This document shows, piece after piece, positions 61,960 to 64,000 of a stretch of DNA of 64,000 nt. Every line of letters starts with the position of its first letter. Position 1 is the first letter of the stretch. This DNA comes from Tetrahymena thermophila SB210 (Eukaryota; Ciliophora; Oligohymenophorea; Hymenostomatida; Tetrahymenidae). Location: the NCBI RefSeq assembly GCF_000189635.1, contig NW_002476364.1:372001-436000 (forward strand), given 5' to 3'. The position numbers were made by a program, and so were the translations under genes. The notes under the pieces were generated by a model. It was not told the DNA's origin. It ran no database searches and saw only the letters and a program-made list of their open reading frames with translations.

Positions 61960-64000
61960 ATGAAGCAAATATAAATGCCAAACTCATCTGCATAAGGCTC
62001 ATAAGTCACTACAACTAATGGCCTGAGGTGCTCAGATTTTAATTATGTAAGATATTAGTTTGAGATTTCCTTTAGGAGTATAAAACATTTTTATGCAGTC
62101 ATTAATTATTTTTGTCATATTAACAGAGCAACCTGCATAAAAGCTACTATAATAACGAATAAGACAAGCTAGGAAGCGCTTCTTCAAGCTTCAGAAGATA
62201 GATTGTTAGCATGTAAGACAGAAAACATTCAAATATATATGGAAGATATAAAGAGTACTAATATGTAGATTCTAAGAGTAAAAAAGATGAAATGAATAAT
62301 AAATCAGTTTCTAAAGATATGTTAAATATTGAGGAGCATGACAATATTAGCTAACACAAGGAGCCTATTTAGTCTCCCTTGATTCAATCTTTGCACCAAT
62401 CTAAATATCAAACACCTTAAAAAGGCTCATAGTCTTATCATTCTAGAAGCTACACTGTATAATTGAGTGATTAATTTATTTAATAGTCTGACAAAAAACT
62501 TGAAAGTGAGTCTCCTTTAGGAGATAGTAAATAGTAAATAAATCAGAAATATTTACGCTATACAACAGACCATGTAAGGTATTCTACTCCATTTAAAGGA
62601 GAAATCACTAACAAAAGTGATAAGCAAGTAATAAGTTTTAAAATTAGAACACTTTATTTACATTTTATTTAAATATAATTAAAGGAAGAAAATTTGTATT
62701 TAAGCCAAAAAATATCTAAGTAGGAATTAAAAAAGCTTTAAGATTCTCCTACTAAAGAAAATGAGCAATACAATATCGAAGAAAAGTAACAAACTAATCC
62801 TGCCTTGTAAAGCTACAGTGGATTTATTTCTCGTACTTAAAATAATTACTACAAAAGGCAAACCGCTTTTGAATCTCCCGTCAGTGATGAAAAAAATTTG
62901 CTCAAAGAGAGCTATTCCAAAGTTCTAAACTACCAAACTTCTTCAGCCTACTCAAAAGACTCACATCTAAATTCCTCAATAAAATCATACAGAGCTACTT
63001 AATCAGAAAAGTAATTAATTTAGTTATAAAAAATTATTTTATTTATTTATTAAGATTTTATTTTTACTTTTTAATTTTGAGTTGAAAATATTTTACAAAA
63101 AAATCAAAATTAATAATTAAATGTTTATTTCTTGACGCAAATCATATTTATAAATATGATGATGATTAATTTATTAATTTTAAAACTAATTTTGATACAA
63201 TTCAGGACAATATTGATAGATTATTTTAAAATATTCTATTAATCATTTAACAAAAATAGTTTTTAAAAAAACTAGTTTTTTTGAAATTTAGTTTATTTAT
63301 TTTAATTTAGTAATACAAATTCATTTGAATACTCATCATAAATTTATTTTTTCAATAAATTATTTTAAATTTATTTAGGAAAAGCTTTTAAGAGGAGATA
63401 GAGCAATACAAAAAGGAATTAAAGGAATATCAATCCCAACTTTCAAGTTATTAGGAGCAGCTGAAAAATTCTCTTAATAAAAATAAAATAGAGTTATTTG
63501 ATGGCTTGACATCTATTAGAGATAGTAATATCACGAGCTCAATTAGCTAATACTCAAAGGCTAGCTTTTTAGATTTAAAATACTCTACTCAAAATAGTAA
63601 ATACTAAGTAGATTCTGAAACTCCTAAGACACTACAAAAACTAGAAAGTGACCAGAACAGCACAATTTCAAGTAGACTAGGACAATCTGCTACATTTTCT
63701 AAGGTTAATTCTAAAATTTAAAAGCCTCATATGGGGATATTTGATTCTATTTACATTGATGCTGAAAATCTTGAAGAAAAACCTGAAAAAATGTTACAAG
63801 TTGTAAATATTGAAAACTCAGCTGTTTTACCAAATGATAAAAAAGAAATCATGGAAGGCTTTTCTGAAAAAAAAATTATAAAAATTTAAAAAGTTGAAAG
63901 TTTTTATGAAGAAAGAGAGCCTGAGTCTAAAAATTATGATAAAGAAGAATCTTAAAACTTTATTTAACAAAATAGCTTTTAACTATCCAGTTTAAATGGT
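61960..64000 (+). CDS. Ser/Gln/Lys-rich protein, unrecognised, cut by window edge
   Basis: ATG 61960 (second in-frame ATG at 61975). Exon 1 is short (MKQIQMPNSSAQGSQV), then introns at 62047-62128, about 62629-62683 and about 63010-63380, all phase-consistent. The frame is still open at 64000, so the 3' end is missing. The protein is low-complexity with many S-x-x-S, S-P and K-S sites: SQSYHSRSYTVQLSDQF, LGDSKQQINQKYLRYTTDH, YSGFISRTQNNYYKRQT. A short coiled coil lies at about 63390-63490 (EEIEQYKKELKEYQSQLSSY). The last part is Glu/Lys-rich (MGIFDSIYIDAENLEEKPEK). No catalytic domain seen; probably a disordered scaffold-type protein (inference). Confidence 0.7.

Overview
The window reads as nuclear DNA of a ciliate, most likely Tetrahymena or a close relative. 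Base composition is extremely A+T-rich. Real reading frames stay open only if TAA and TAG are read as Gln and TGA is the sole stop. Introns are short, AT-rich and GT...AG. Under this code the ribosomal protein eS26, dynein light chain LC8 and an ABC transporter read cleanly end to end; under the standard code almost nothing does. Macronuclear versus micronuclear origin cannot be decided from the sequence.

Layout. 0.1-18.7 kb is ordinary genome: a coiled-coil protein with two C-terminal jacalin-like modules (-), an ANTH/ENTH-like clathrin-adaptor-type protein (-), eS26 (-), an ABCB-type half transporter with a long acidic N-terminus (-), LC8 (+) and an unrecognised basic/Gln-rich protein (+).

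19.4-48.4 kb is a tandem array of ten minus-strand paralogues (called copies 1-10 here). They encode type I membrane proteins: signal peptide, up to four Cys-rich modules of about 65-75 residues, one transmembrane helix and a Gln/Asn-rich, coiled-coil-like tail. Nine are compact and intronless with nearly invariant ends, a shared upstream element and variable ectodomains. Copy 10 is much longer, divergent and has introns. One member has lost its ATG and two modules, one is cut off before the membrane helix beside a strong DNA hairpin, and one lacks a module. This is the genomic style of a diversifying surface-protein family, but no function can be proved here.

48.4-53.4 kb is mostly AT-rich sequence holding decayed, exon-split leucine-rich repeats (-). 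53.4-54.3 kb encodes a small Gln-rich coiled-coil protein (+). 54.8-60.5 kb encodes a large multi-pass membrane protein (-) with a PAS-like domain and four receiver domains. All four lack the phospho-acceptor Asp, and no histidine-kinase core is visible. From 62 kb to the right edge runs the 5' part of a Ser/Gln/Lys-rich protein (+).

No tRNA, rRNA, CRISPR array or recognisable transposase gene was found. The genes do not form a pathway; the strongest organisation is the paralogue array and its shared flanks. Exon boundaries given with 'about' are read by eye.
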